A stretch of 64,000 bases of DNA from contig NZ_JADOET010000002.1 of NCBI RefSeq assembly GCF_015645385.1, positions 186,001 to 250,000 of the forward strand. Direction: 5' to 3'. The stretch comes from Winogradskyella marina (GTDB lineage Bacteria > Bacteroidota > Bacteroidia > Flavobacteriales > Flavobacteriaceae). Below the pieces are notes generated by a model. That model was not told the origin of the DNA. It made no database searches and saw only the letters and a program-made list of their open reading frames with translations. Both the position numbers and the translations under genes were made by a program. Positions 17,777-26,582 of this stretch are shown here, one piece after another. Position 1 is the stretch's first letter, and each line of letters opens with the position of its first letter.

Positions 17777-19031
17777 AAAGCATATTTATAATAGGCTTCC
17801 TGAAGAATTAATAACACTAACAGAACAATTTGAAAGCAGAGAAAAAGACATTGTATTGTTGTCAAGTTTAGGAGTCTTAAGTAGCTGTTTGCCTAGTGTT
17901 AATGGGATTTATGATGGAGATTTTGTTTACCCTCACCTATATCTAATGGTAATTGCACCAGCAGCATCTGGAAAAGGAGTTATGAACTATTCAAGATTGT
18001 TAATAGAACCAATTCACGATAAAATTTTTAATGAAAGTAAAAGCCAATTTTTAATTTGTGAAGAAAGTAATAAAAACAAGAAAAGTGAGTCTGATAAATG
18101 CCCTGACATAAAAGTGAAAATTTTGCCAGCTAATATAAGTAGCGCAGAAATGCATTCATTTTTAGATTCAAGTAAGCATGGATTACTTATAATGGAATCA
18201 GAGGCAGATACCTTGAGTAATATGCTTAAAAACGACTGGAGTAATTTTTCTGATGTTTTAAGAAAGGCGTTTCACCATGAGCCAGTATCTGTTAGTAGAA
18301 AAACAGATAAAGTGTTTGTTGATATTAAGGAGCCAAAACTATCTATGGTTATAAGTGGTACACCAGACCAATTGAAACCCTTGATAAAATCCAGAGAAAA
18401 TGGTTTGTTTTCGAGGTTTATGATTTACAATTTTGATGAAATCACAGATTTTAAAGATGTGTTTGCAGCAAAAACAAAAAACAATAAAGTAGTATTTGAC
18501 GAAGTAGGTAAAGATATATTCAATTTGTATGGAGAATTAGTAAAACTTGAAAATCCAATTGAGTTCAGTTTCACAGACCAACAAAAGGAGAAATTTTTAA
18601 GCATTATTAGACCCATAAGAACAGATATTGTTAATAACCATTCACAATCGTTCATATCAAATTTACACAGACATGGTTTAATTCTCTTTAGAATTGCAAT
18701 GATATTAACAGTTTTAAGGAATAAATCAAATATCAAAAAAGAAAGTAAGTTGTTTTGCTCAAATAATGACTTTTTAGTTGCTTCACAATTAATGAAAACC
18801 TTGTTAAGGCATTGTCAGTTTACCTTCAACTCTATTGAAACAGGAGATTTATCGTTACAAGATGAAAACATATTGGATGACTTAAAATCAATTTTCACGA
18901 GGCAAGAGGCAATTGATGTTGGGGTGAAATTTGGCATACCTACAAGGACTATAGATGATAAGTTAGTCCAGTGGAAAAAGAGAAAATACATTTTTAAGCA
19001 AAGTAGAGGTAAGTACAAAAAACGAATGTAA
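17751..19031 (+). CDS. DUF3987-family protein with P-loop
   Basis: A 426-aa protein with an ATPase-like core. The segment LYLMVIAPAASGKGVMNYS (about 65-83) is a P-loop (APAASGKG), and LLIMESEADTLSNML about 80 residues later resembles a Walker B region, followed by MVISGTPDQLKPL. I recognise this as the DUF3987 family, found in replication/mobilisation modules of Bacteroidota mobile elements, often beside an excisionase and integrase. The biochemical role is unproven. ATG 17757 is an alternative start. It overlaps the HTH gene by 26 bases and ends at a hairpin before the integrase. Confidence 0.8.
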   Translation: MVMERRLIEKHIYNRLPEELITLTEQFESREKDIVLLSSLGVLSSCLPSVNGIYDGDFVYPHLYLMVIAPAASGKGVMNYSRLLIEPIHDKIFNESKSQFLICEESNKNKKSESDKCPDIKVKILPANISSAEMHSFLDSSKHGLLIMESEADTLSNMLKNDWSNFSDVLRKAFHHEPVSVSRKTDKVFVDIKEPKLSMVISGTPDQLKPLIKSRENGLFSRFMIYNFDEITDFKDVFAAKTKNNKVVFDEVGKDIFNLYGELVKLENPIEFSFTDQQKEKFLSIIRPIRTDIVNNHSQSFISNLHRHGLILFRIAMILTVLRNKSNIKKESKLFCSNNDFLVASQLMKTLLRHCQFTFNSIETGDLSLQDENILDDLKSIFTRQEAIDVGVKFGIPTRTIDDKLVQWKKRKYIFKQSRGKYKKRM

Positions 19032-19035
19032 GTAT

Positions 19036-19061
19036 GTAATTACTGCAACTACTGTAATGAC
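19036..19061 (+). repeat. Left member of a distant inverted repeat
   Basis: The reverse complement of 19037-19061 matches 38373-38397 in 23 of 25 bases, including 15 identical in a row (AGTTGCAGTAATTAC). One copy lies before the integrase gene and the other near the right end, so both could bind recombination proteins. Confidence 0.55.
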
Positions 19062-19083
19062 TGCCTCTATTCTGAGGCAGTTT
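19061..19083 (+). terminator. Hairpin between the DUF3987 gene and the integrase
   Basis: CTGCCTC and GAGGCAG form a perfect 7-bp stem with a 6-base loop, followed by TTTATTT. It supports starting the integrase downstream at 19108. Confidence 0.6.
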
Positions 19084-19107
19084 ATTTCAAAATTTAAAAC
19101 AAAAAAT

Positions 19108-20319
19108 ATGATAAGAGCAACAATCAAATTGATGCTTGATGGGAAACCTATGGCTAATGGCAAGTATGCTGTTTACTTAAGAATACTAAAAGACAGAAAA
19201 CGTAAGAAAATAAGTTTAGGACTGTACTGTAAAAAGGAACATTTTATAAACGAATCATTTACAAAACACCATCCAAGCTATCAAACAGAAAATGAAATGC
19301 TATTAAAGTTAAAAGCTAGAGCATTAGAGATTATAAGGTCATTTAAACTGAACCAACAGGATTTTAATTTGGAAGAATTTGAAGAAGAATTCAGAACAAC
19401 CAAAAGGGATAAAGAAGTTAATGTCATGGATTTCTTTAATGAAATTATTGACGAAACAACTAGAGCAGGAAACATAGGTACAGCTCAAGCTTATAAGGAC
19501 ACCAGAGATTCAATAATCAAATATAAAGGAAAAGGGGTTAAATTTAGTAGTGTTACACCCATATTCTTGGAGAAATATGAAGTCTTTTTAAGAGAAAGAG
19601 GTAGTAAAGGTGGTGGAGTAGCATTTAAAATGAGAATGTTTAGAGCGTTATATAATAAAGCAAGGAAAAGAAAAACCATCCCAAAAGAACCCTATCCTTT
19701 TGAAGATTATAAAGTATCTAAACTTAAATCTGAATCTAGAAAAATTGCTTTGTCAGTTGAAGAGTACAAATTAATCAAAAATCTGAATGTTTCAGAACAT
19801 CCACTTTTATTAGAAGCGCACAATTATTTTATGTTTTCCATTTATTGTAGAGGTATGAACTTTCATGATATGGTTTACTTAAAATGGTCAGATATACAGA
19901 ATAACCGAATCTATTATGTAAGGTCAAAAACAAAAGGGAAATTAAATTTAGAAATTATCCCACCAGTAAAAGACATTCTAGATTATTATAAGAAACAAAA
20001 TCGACCAACAGACTATGTGTTCCCAATTCTATTAAGTAATGATTTAACACCACAACAGATAGCAAACAGGAAACATAAGGTGCTTCGAAGATATAATTCA
20101 AAACTAAAAGAGATTGCCTCATTAGTAGGTATTAATAAGAAACCTACCTCTTATGTGGCTAGACATAGTTTCGCAACTATTTTGAAGATGGTTGGGACAC
20201 CCATTGAGAAAATTACGGAAATGATGGGTCATGGTGATGTTTCTATTACTATAGCTTATCTAAAAGAGTTTTCAAATGAAGATTTAGATATAGAAAACAG
20301 GAAATTTATAGACCTATAA
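19108..20319 (+). CDS. Tyrosine recombinase (integrase) of the island
   Basis: A 403-aa site-specific recombinase, counted from the ATG at 19108. The longer frame from 19057 would run through a terminator hairpin. An N-terminal arm-binding domain (about 1-60, YAVYLRILKDRKRKKISLGL) is followed by a SAM-like core-binding domain (about 100-200) and the catalytic domain. The active residues are Arg248 (IYCRGMNF), Lys in the YVRSKTKGK turn, Arg352 and His353 in SYVARHSFAT, His375 in MMGHGDVS and the nucleophile Tyr384 in TIAYLKEF. Where many families have HxxR, this one has YxxR, as is usual in the Bacteroidota branch I remember. It would integrate the island into the CAT tRNA gene. Confidence 0.95.
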   Translation: MIRATIKLMLDGKPMANGKYAVYLRILKDRKRKKISLGLYCKKEHFINESFTKHHPSYQTENEMLLKLKARALEIIRSFKLNQQDFNLEEFEEEFRTTKRDKEVNVMDFFNEIIDETTRAGNIGTAQAYKDTRDSIIKYKGKGVKFSSVTPIFLEKYEVFLRERGSKGGGVAFKMRMFRALYNKARKRKTIPKEPYPFEDYKVSKLKSESRKIALSVEEYKLIKNLNVSEHPLLLEAHNYFMFSIYCRGMNFHDMVYLKWSDIQNNRIYYVRSKTKGKLNLEIIPPVKDILDYYKKQNRPTDYVFPILLSNDLTPQQIANRKHKVLRRYNSKLKEIASLVGINKKPTSYVARHSFATILKMVGTPIEKITEMMGHGDVSITIAYLKEFSNEDLDIENRKFIDL

Positions 20320-20342
20320 CTTATTACAAACATTCATTTTAC

Positions 20343-20376
20343 AACAGGCTAATTTCATTTCGGATTAGCCTGTTTT
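20343..20376 (+). terminator. Terminator after the integrase
   Basis: A perfect 11-bp stem, AACAGGCTAAT / ATTAGCCTGTT, with a 10-base loop, 23 bases after the integrase stop; the stem ends in a short T-run. Confidence 0.85.
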
Positions 20377-20408
20377 CATATAAATATTAATCTTTAAATA
20401 ATTTTATT

Positions 20409-21272
20409 ATGCAATTAAGAAAATCAGAAAGAAAACAAGCCAAAATTAAAATGGCTTTACAAGGGAGTAGTGGCTCTGGAAAGAGTTTAAGCTCTCTTTT
20501 ACTTGCTAAAGGACTAACTAATGACCAACTGGACAAAGTGGCTGTAATAGATACAGAGAATGGCTCAGCTGACCTTTATGCTCACATAGGGAACTACAAT
20601 GTATTGCCATTACAACCACCTTATACACCAGAGAAATTTATTGAAGCAATAGAGGTTTGTGAAAAGGCAGGAATGGAAGTAATAATTTTGGATTCAATCT
20701 CGCAAGTATGGGATGAACTTATAGATTACCATTCAAAATTGCCAGGCAACTCTTTTACAAACTGGAATAAAGTAACACCAAGGCAAAAAGCATTCATCAA
20801 TAAGATTTTACAATGTGATGCTCATGTTATAGCTACAATGAGGACTAAACAGGACTATGTGCTCCAACAAAAAGATGGAAAATATATTCCTGAAAAAGTT
20901 GGATTAAAAGCTGTACAAAGAGATGATGTTTCTTATGAATTTACCATTGTATTTGATATTGACATAAAACATTTTGCAACTGCAAGTAAAGATAGAACTA
21001 ACCTATTTTCAGGTAGACCAGAATTTATGATAAATACTTCTACAGGAAAGCGCATTTTAGAATGGTGTACTTCACCTGTCAAAGAAGAAGATGTAAAACA
21101 GAGAATAGAAGAATGTTTATCTGTCAGTCAGTTAATGGAACTGTATAAAGAGCACCCAAGTTTTCAGTTGCCATTGAAAGCTTTGTATCAAGATAAAAAA
21201 GACCAGTTAGAACAATTAGTTAAACCAGAAAATTTTAGTCAAAATGGAAATAGTATCAGTAGCAGAGCTTAA
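20409..21272 (+). CDS. RecA-like AAA ATPase of the mobile element
   Basis: A 287-aa nucleotide-binding protein. The Walker A is LQGSSGSGKSLSSLLLAKG (about 18-36) and the Walker B is EVIILDSISQVWDEL (about 91-105), with a downstream polar sensor-like segment HVIATMRTKQDY. The layout matches the Sak4/RecA-like annealing or recombination ATPases carried by phages and Bacteroidota elements. The stop overlaps the DUF3871 gene by 29 bases, so the pair is translated together. A role in element DNA replication or recombination is inferred. Confidence 0.8.
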   Translation: MQLRKSERKQAKIKMALQGSSGSGKSLSSLLLAKGLTNDQLDKVAVIDTENGSADLYAHIGNYNVLPLQPPYTPEKFIEAIEVCEKAGMEVIILDSISQVWDELIDYHSKLPGNSFTNWNKVTPRQKAFINKILQCDAHVIATMRTKQDYVLQQKDGKYIPEKVGLKAVQRDDVSYEFTIVFDIDIKHFATASKDRTNLFSGRPEFMINTSTGKRILEWCTSPVKEEDVKQRIEECLSVSQLMELYKEHPSFQLPLKALYQDKKDQLEQLVKPENFSQNGNSISSRA

Positions 21273-22278
21273 CAAGCAACGTAATGGAGTAATTAATATT
21301 CCTGAAGGTAATCCTGAAATTGTGCATCATTTGCAAATACCTTCAGAAAAGAAAGTATATCAGCAAAATCCATTTATAGAGGCTAACACAAAAGAGGTTA
21401 GCCTTTCTAGCCTAAAGAATGATTGCATTATACCTGTTTTCAGTAAGGATAACGAAAAAACTTTAGCACATCAAGAGTTTATAGAGATAGCTCAAGATTG
21501 TGTTGGTAAAGTGTTTTCACATCACACTATTGAAGTGCCAGAGGTTAGAGTTTCTCATCAAATTAAAGGTAGAACTGCTGATGCTATTTACAAACCAGTA
21601 AAAGAGCTTTTAGAGCATGAAAAAACTCAGTATTTTGAAAGAATGGCATTTATCATTAGAATACCATCTATTACAGAAAACATAAATGGTCATGATGTGT
21701 CATTGACAGTTGGAGGTGTAAGAGCTTACAACCAAGAAAACCTGTATAACAGAAAAACTTATGAGAAGTTTAAATTCTTTATTGGGTTTAAAAATATGGT
21801 GTGTTGTAACCTATGTATTTCTACAGATGGTTATCAAGATGAAATGCGAGTAGGGAACTATTCTGAATTACAGTCTAAAATAATGGACTTAATAGAAGGG
21901 TATAATGCACAATCTCATTTACAGGAAATGAAACAACTATCTCAGCATAATTTATCTGAACAGCAATTTGCTCAGCTTATAGGTAGAGCAAGATTATATA
22001 ACTTTTTACCTAAAGAGGAAAAGATTCTAATTCCAGAATTGATGCTTAATGATGGACAGATTTCTACAGTAGCTAAGGACTATTATTTAGATGATAGCTT
22101 TTGTAGAAATGAGAATGGAGATATTAACCTTTGGAATGTATATAATCTATTCACAGGAGCTAATAAGAGCTCTTATATAGACTCTTTTCTATCAAGAAAT
22201 GTCAATGCCTTTGATTTTACTCAAGGTCTGGCAAATGCTATCAATGGTGATTCTAAACATCGTTGGTTTTTGAGTTGA
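21244..22278 (+). CDS. DUF3871-family protein
   Basis: A 344-aa soluble protein that I recognise as DUF3871, a family of unknown function that repeatedly follows a RecA-like ATPase in Bacteroidota mobile elements. Recognisable segments include EVPEVRVSHQIKGRTADAIY, LTVGGVRAYNQENLYNRKTY and the Cys-containing FKNMVCCNLCISTDGY. The fold and organisation recall phage DUF932-like proteins, which also have no settled function. It overlaps the ATPase gene by 29 bases and ends at a hairpin shared with a small opposing gene. Confidence 0.8.
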   Translation: MEIVSVAELNKQRNGVINIPEGNPEIVHHLQIPSEKKVYQQNPFIEANTKEVSLSSLKNDCIIPVFSKDNEKTLAHQEFIEIAQDCVGKVFSHHTIEVPEVRVSHQIKGRTADAIYKPVKELLEHEKTQYFERMAFIIRIPSITENINGHDVSLTVGGVRAYNQENLYNRKTYEKFKFFIGFKNMVCCNLCISTDGYQDEMRVGNYSELQSKIMDLIEGYNAQSHLQEMKQLSQHNLSEQQFAQLIGRARLYNFLPKEEKILIPELMLNDGQISTVAKDYYLDDSFCRNENGDINLWNVYNLFTGANKSSYIDSFLSRNVNAFDFTQGLANAINGDSKHRWFLS

Positions 22279-22283
22279 GTGAG

Positions 22284-22320
22284 ACCCAATCTTTATTAAT
22301 TTAGAGGTTGGGTTATTTTA
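22284..22320. terminator. Hairpin between the DUF3871 gene and the small HTH gene
   Basis: The stem ACCCAA / TTGGGT (22284-22289 and 22308-22313), then TATTTTA. It touches the stop codon of the opposing 53-aa gene, so it may serve both directions. Confidence 0.6.
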
Positions 22321-22474
22321 GTTTATCAACGCTTTCTTTTGAGTAGAAATAAGAGTTTCCTTGTTTTTTAAATTCAAGTTTCCCTTCCATTCTATAGTGC
22401 ATTAATTCGCAACTTTTTATCTTTGCAGTTGTTATTACTTCTTTACTTGAAAGCCATTTAGGATTATTACTCAT
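22313..22474 (-). CDS. Small HTH (excisionase/AlpA-like) protein, 53 aa
   Basis: A short gene on the minus strand fills the gap between the DUF3871 gene and dndC. Its translation runs MSNNPKWLSSKEVITTAKIK, then SCELMHYRMEGKLEFKKQG, then NSYFYSKESVDKLK. This matches the compact excisionase HTH pattern: W-x-SSKEV for helix 1, a basic turn, then a wing ending FYSKESVDKLK. It starts at ATG 22474 and stops at TAA 22315-22313. Its start region faces the dndC promoter, about 90 bases away, so it could regulate either the element or the modification operon. The alternative is a remnant of a longer excisionase. Confidence 0.65.
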   Translation of the reverse strand: MSNNPKWLSSKEVITTAKIKSCELMHYRMEGKLEFKKQGNSYFYSKESVDKLK

Positions 22475-22566
22475 TTATATGTATTTGAATATTGCATTAA
22501 TAAGTTAGAATTAATAAAAAATATCAAGAAAGTTTTCAAGTTAATTATTAATAAATAAAAGTTATA

Positions 22567-22597
22567 TTGACTTTAGAAGTTTATATAACTAATTTTG
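22567..22597 (+). promoter_or_regulatory. Promoter of the dndCDE operon
   Basis: TTG at 22567-22569 and TAATTTTG at 22590-22597, an exact TAnnTTTG, are 20 bases apart. The -7 element ends 17 bases before the dndC ATG. This is one of the best promoter matches in the window. Confidence 0.65.
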
Positions 22598-22614
22598 AAA
22601 GATTATAAAATATT

Positions 22615-23979
22615 ATGATAAAAATTAGAAGTAAAAAAGTTGAGGGTATAATTTCTGAAATTATAGACCAATATACATATGCTGATACATCAGATAGGCC
22701 TTGGATTATAGGCTTTAGTGGAGGTAAAGATTCTACAGTATTATTGACTTTAGTTTGGATTTCTTTACAACGAATAAAAGAAACTCTACCATACCCATAT
22801 CAATTGAGAAGACCAGTTTACGTGGTGTGTAATGACACTATGGTTGAAAACCCAATTATATCTAGTTATATTGACGATGTACTAGTTAAAGTTGAAGAAG
22901 GTGCTAGAGACCAAGGAATTCCTATTATAGTTAAAAAAACAGTCCCTAAGTTAGAAGAATCCTTTTGGATTAATGTTATAGGAAAAGGTTATCCTGTACC
23001 TAATAATACTTTTAGATGGTGTACAGATAAGCTTAAAATTAGACCAACATCTAATTTTCTTTTGGAGCAAATAGATGAGAAGGGAGAGGCTGTTGTTTTA
23101 CTTGGAACGAGATACGAAGAAAGTGCTACACGTGAAAGGTCAATGAGAAAGCATGAAGTTGAAGGCAAAAGACTTTCTAAACACAATACGAATGCTAATA
23201 CCTATGTTTATGCACCAATTAAAGAATTACAGCTTGAAGAAATATGGTATATAATTAATACGGTTAAGTCTCCTTGGGGATTTGATAATTCAATATTATT
23301 TCAAATCTATGCGGATGCTAGTGCAGATGATTATGAGTGTCCAACTGTAGTTACAAATAAAGCACACTCTTCTTGTGGTCAAAGTAGATTTGGTTGTTGG
23401 ACCTGTACAGTTGTAAAAAAGGACAAATCTATGTCGGCTTTAATAGATAATGGTCAACATTGGATGCAACCTCTTTTGGAATTTAGAAATAGTCTTGTTG
23501 AAAATAGAAATGTTAGTGAAAATAGGTCTACAACTAGAAGAAATGGAATGCCAGCTGTAGATGAAGATGGTCATAGGTCTGGAAATTATGAAATACATTA
23601 TAGAGCAAGGATTTTAAGAGAGTTATTAGAGATACAAAAAAGAGTGCAATTAGAAAGGCCTCATGTAACCCTTATCACAAATCAAGAGTTAATTGCTATT
23701 CAGGTAATGTGGAATAGAGATTTAGAATTTGATTTCACTGTGGGTGAGATTTATAAAAAAATATACAATAAAGATATTAGTACCAATAATATCAAATCAT
23801 TAGATGATACAGAAAGAAGAATCTTAAAAGAGGTTTGTAAAGAAGATACTTCATATTATCATTTAATAGATAATTTAATAACGCTTCAAGAAACAAAGAC
23901 TCTAATGATTTCTAAATATGGGTTGCATAATGATGTTGAAAATAGAATTGAGTCTTTTGTTAATGAAAATGAATTATGA
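22615..23979 (+). CDS. dndC: DNA phosphorothioation protein DndC (PAPS-reductase-like)
   Basis: A 454-aa enzyme of the PP-loop/PAPS reductase family that activates the DNA backbone for sulfur insertion. The PP-loop is FSGGKDS at 34-40. Downstream signatures are NTFRWCTDKLKIRP with Cys136, and LLGTRYEESATRERSM. Four cysteines, Cys242, Cys254, Cys261 and Cys264 (YECPT and SSCGQSRFGCWTC), form the expected 4Fe-4S site. The C-terminal half is helical and charged. The length equals DndC. It is the first gene of dndC-dndD-dndE; the stop overlaps dndD by four bases (ATGA). No dndA desulfurase is adjacent, so sulfur would have to come from a host IscS/SufS-type enzyme. SspD is the nearest alternative, but the DndD/DndE neighbours favour DndC. 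Confidence 0.95.
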   Translation: MIKIRSKKVEGIISEIIDQYTYADTSDRPWIIGFSGGKDSTVLLTLVWISLQRIKETLPYPYQLRRPVYVVCNDTMVENPIISSYIDDVLVKVEEGARDQGIPIIVKKTVPKLEESFWINVIGKGYPVPNNTFRWCTDKLKIRPTSNFLLEQIDEKGEAVVLLGTRYEESATRERSMRKHEVEGKRLSKHNTNANTYVYAPIKELQLEEIWYIINTVKSPWGFDNSILFQIYADASADDYECPTVVTNKAHSSCGQSRFGCWTCTVVKKDKSMSALIDNGQHWMQPLLEFRNSLVENRNVSENRSTTRRNGMPAVDEDGHRSGNYEIHYRARILRELLEIQKRVQLERPHVTLITNQELIAIQVMWNRDLEFDFTVGEIYKKIYNKDISTNNIKSLDDTERRILKEVCKEDTSYYHLIDNLITLQETKTLMISKYGLHNDVENRIESFVNENEL

Positions 23980-26063
23980 AAATAAGTAATATAAAATTAA
24001 ATAACTTTAGGATATATAAAGGTGAAAATGAATTAAACCTATTATCTAAAGGAGATAAAAACATTAGTCTTATTGCAGGAAAAAATGGTTTTGGTAAAAC
24101 AACTTTTTTGACCTCATTGATTTGGTGTTTTTATGGAAAACTTATGACTCAAGTAGAGGATAAGTATAAAAAGGATATTAAAAACATTGGAGGCTATGAT
24201 AATTATTTGTTGTCTTTAGTAAATAGAGACAGTAAAGATGAATCATCTGAAACTGCATTTTCAGTGGAGGTTGAGTTGCAAAATTTATTAATACCTTCAA
24301 TACCATGTAGAACGGTAAATATTAAAAGAGTTTATAGTTTAAAAACTAATCAAGAAACATTACAAATCCTTATAGATGGAGATGAAAATGAACTAACCAA
24401 AGATGTAGGTTTTGAAGTTTTTATAAATGATTTTATCTTACCTAGAGAAATAGCTAAGTTCTTCTTTTTCGATGCTGAAAAAATAGTATCACTTGCAGAA
24501 GCAAAATCTAAATCAGAATTAAGAAGTTTAAGTAAAGCATATTCAGAAGTCTTAGGAATTAAGAAGTATGAAGAGCTTAAAAACAACTTAGAATCACTTT
24601 TAACTAAACTTAGAAGAAGAGGTGTTTCAGACCTTGAAGAATATAAACTTAAAGAGTTACTTGCTGAGGAAGAAGAATTAGAAAAACTAATTAATCATAA
24701 TCAAGATAAGCAAGGTGAAATTGATAAGCATCTCGTTATTTTAAAATCTGAAAGTGATTCTTTGCAAGAAAAGTTAATTCGTGAAGGAAATTCAATCACA
24801 TTAGATGAGTTGAAAGAACTCAAATCTAAGCGTGACAACTTAAAAGAAGAATCTGCAAGTATAAAACAAGAATTAAGAAAACTATTGGACCTAACGCCTT
24901 TAGTTATTGCAGGTAAACATCTTGGTAAGTTATATAATCAGCTTGTATTAGAAAATGATGATTTATATGGTGCTTTAACAGAGAAACTTCTGAGGAAAGA
25001 ATTAGAATCTTTTTCAACAAGTATTTTAACTAACCAAGACTTATTAAGTTTAGATGCTTCTATTAAAAATAAAATTGAAACAGCTATAAGCAATTCAATG
25101 AAATCTAAGTTTAAGAAAAAAGATTCTAATTCTAAAGTAGGAAAGGTTTATTTAGAGTTTAATGAAGAATCTTTTAGAGAATTTGAAGCTATATACAATA
25201 ACATTAAAACAACGTTTTTAAGTCAATTTAATGATATAGTTAAAAAAGAGAAAATCAATAGAGCTTTAATTAGTAGAACTAATAATAAAATTAAGCAAGG
25301 AGAGGCTAGAAAAGATAATCATTTAGCTAAACAATTTAGAAATGCAAAAGATAATGCTGATGCTAAAATTGAAACTCTCTTAATTGAAAAGAATGACCTT
25401 TTAGAGCAAGTTGGTGGATTAAGACTGAAATTAACTTCACATAAAAAAGTGAGGTCTGAATATGAAAAGAATTTTAATTTAGTAGAAACTGATAAAAAGA
25501 AATATGATGTCACCCAAAAGCTTTTAGTTAAAATTAATGTGTTAATTAAAAGAATTAAGGAGGATAAAAAATACTCTTTACAAAAATCTATTTCTTTAGG
25601 TTTAAAGAAGTTGATGCATAAGAAAGACTTTATCTCTAATGTTAGAGTCAATATTATAGATGATGTTATGGACATTGACTTGTTAGATAAAAAAGGATTA
25701 GTAATAGATAAGGATTCTTTGTCTAAGGGAGAACAGCAGCTATATGCTACAGCTTTACTAAAAGCTCTTGTTGATGAATCTGGAATTAAATTTCCTGTAT
25801 TTATTGATAGTCCGTTACAGAAGTTTGATAAACATCATTCTAAAAACATTATTAAAGAGTTTTATCCATCTATTTCTGAACAAGTAGTTCTGTTCCCGTT
25901 ATTGGAAAAAGAGTTGTCAGAAGCAGAATATGAGCTTTTAAAGCCTAATTTAAATAAAGCTTTCTTAATTCATAATACCGATAAAGGGTCTGAGATTATT
26001 TCAACTCGTGTAAATAATTTATTTAAAGAATTTAAAAAAGAGAAAGATGTTTACACATATTAG
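23976..26063 (+). CDS. dndD: DNA phosphorothioation ATPase DndD (SMC/RecN-like)
   Basis: A 695-aa ATPase with a split ABC head. The Walker A is AGKNGFGKTTF (about 34-44). Long coiled-coil arms fill about 195-560 (for example EEEELEKLINHNQDKQGEID). The signature LSKGEQQLYA starts near 582, and the Walker B is FPVFIDSP near 606. The SMC-like protein provides ATPase or nicking activity during sulfur incorporation, together with DndC and DndE. It overlaps dndC by 4 bases and dndE by 17, so all three are translationally coupled. No zinc-hook CxxC is seen in the coiled coil. Confidence 0.93.
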   Translation: MKISNIKLNNFRIYKGENELNLLSKGDKNISLIAGKNGFGKTTFLTSLIWCFYGKLMTQVEDKYKKDIKNIGGYDNYLLSLVNRDSKDESSETAFSVEVELQNLLIPSIPCRTVNIKRVYSLKTNQETLQILIDGDENELTKDVGFEVFINDFILPREIAKFFFFDAEKIVSLAEAKSKSELRSLSKAYSEVLGIKKYEELKNNLESLLTKLRRRGVSDLEEYKLKELLAEEEELEKLINHNQDKQGEIDKHLVILKSESDSLQEKLIREGNSITLDELKELKSKRDNLKEESASIKQELRKLLDLTPLVIAGKHLGKLYNQLVLENDDLYGALTEKLLRKELESFSTSILTNQDLLSLDASIKNKIETAISNSMKSKFKKKDSNSKVGKVYLEFNEESFREFEAIYNNIKTTFLSQFNDIVKKEKINRALISRTNNKIKQGEARKDNHLAKQFRNAKDNADAKIETLLIEKNDLLEQVGGLRLKLTSHKKVRSEYEKNFNLVETDKKKYDVTQKLLVKINVLIKRIKEDKKYSLQKSISLGLKKLMHKKDFISNVRVNIIDDVMDIDLLDKKGLVIDKDSLSKGEQQLYATALLKALVDESGIKFPVFIDSPLQKFDKHHSKNIIKEFYPSISEQVVLFPLLEKELSEAEYELLKPNLNKAFLIHNTDKGSEIISTRVNNLFKEFKKEKDVYTY

Positions 26064-26448
26064 AACTAGTAAAGAAAATAGAGAGGTTGTAGCCAAGCTA
26101 ACAAGAAGGTTAAATCTCGGAGCTGAGAATGTTATAGCTAGAATCTCATTAGCACATTCTTTATCTACAGAAAGAAAAATGAAGTTGACTGACATTGAGA
26201 ATTCTGGAGGAAAAGAATATAGCAAAGCTGTTTTATTTGGGCACTACTTAGATTATTATTTAGGTATGGTTGCTTTACATTATGGTATTCATATAACTGA
26301 TAAAGACCTCCCTAAGTATATAAAAATGCATATTGATGACGGACTTCAATTGTTAAATGAAGAACTGAATAAAAGGTCTAATATTGATGGTTATGATTTT
26401 TTGGTAGAGAAGATTGAAATAGGTCTTAGCGAATTAATAGATTCTTAG
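26047..26448 (+). CDS. dndE: DNA phosphorothioation protein DndE
   Basis: A 133-aa DndE: the N-terminal half FTHIRTSKENREVVAKLTRR, then LNLGAENVIARISLAHSL, is the conserved part of the family, followed by the glycine-bearing FGHYLDYYLGMVALHYG. DndE is a small, helical, ribbon-helix-helix-like protein reported to bind nicked DNA and to be essential for phosphorothioation. It overlaps dndD by 17 bases and is followed by a strong terminator, so the modification operon ends here. The length is slightly above the usual 110-130. Confidence 0.93.
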   Translation: MFTHIRTSKENREVVAKLTRRLNLGAENVIARISLAHSLSTERKMKLTDIENSGGKEYSKAVLFGHYLDYYLGMVALHYGIHITDKDLPKYIKMHIDDGLQLLNEELNKRSNIDGYDFLVEKIEIGLSELIDS

Positions 26449-26475
26449 TAATGTAAAGCAATATTATGGAAATCT

Positions 26476-26512
26476 GAGGTAAGACTTTTACAAAAGTATT
26501 ACCTCTTTTTTT
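26476..26512. terminator. Terminator between dndE and the opposing DUF262 gene
   Basis: GAGGTAA and TTACCTC, then ACTTT and AAAGT, form a long stem with one internal mismatch and a small loop, followed by seven T. It separates the modification operon from the converging restriction-type block. Confidence 0.88.
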
Positions 26513-26582
26513 ATATTAATTAAATCAATTTTTCATTGTAGAATACAATGATTTCTTTAATTCAATATGTTAGTTTTAGTAA

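Noticed and set aside
19057..19107. Longer integrase N-terminus
   Set aside because: The added 17 residues run through a terminator hairpin and are unlike the arm-binding domain start; ATG 19108 is better.
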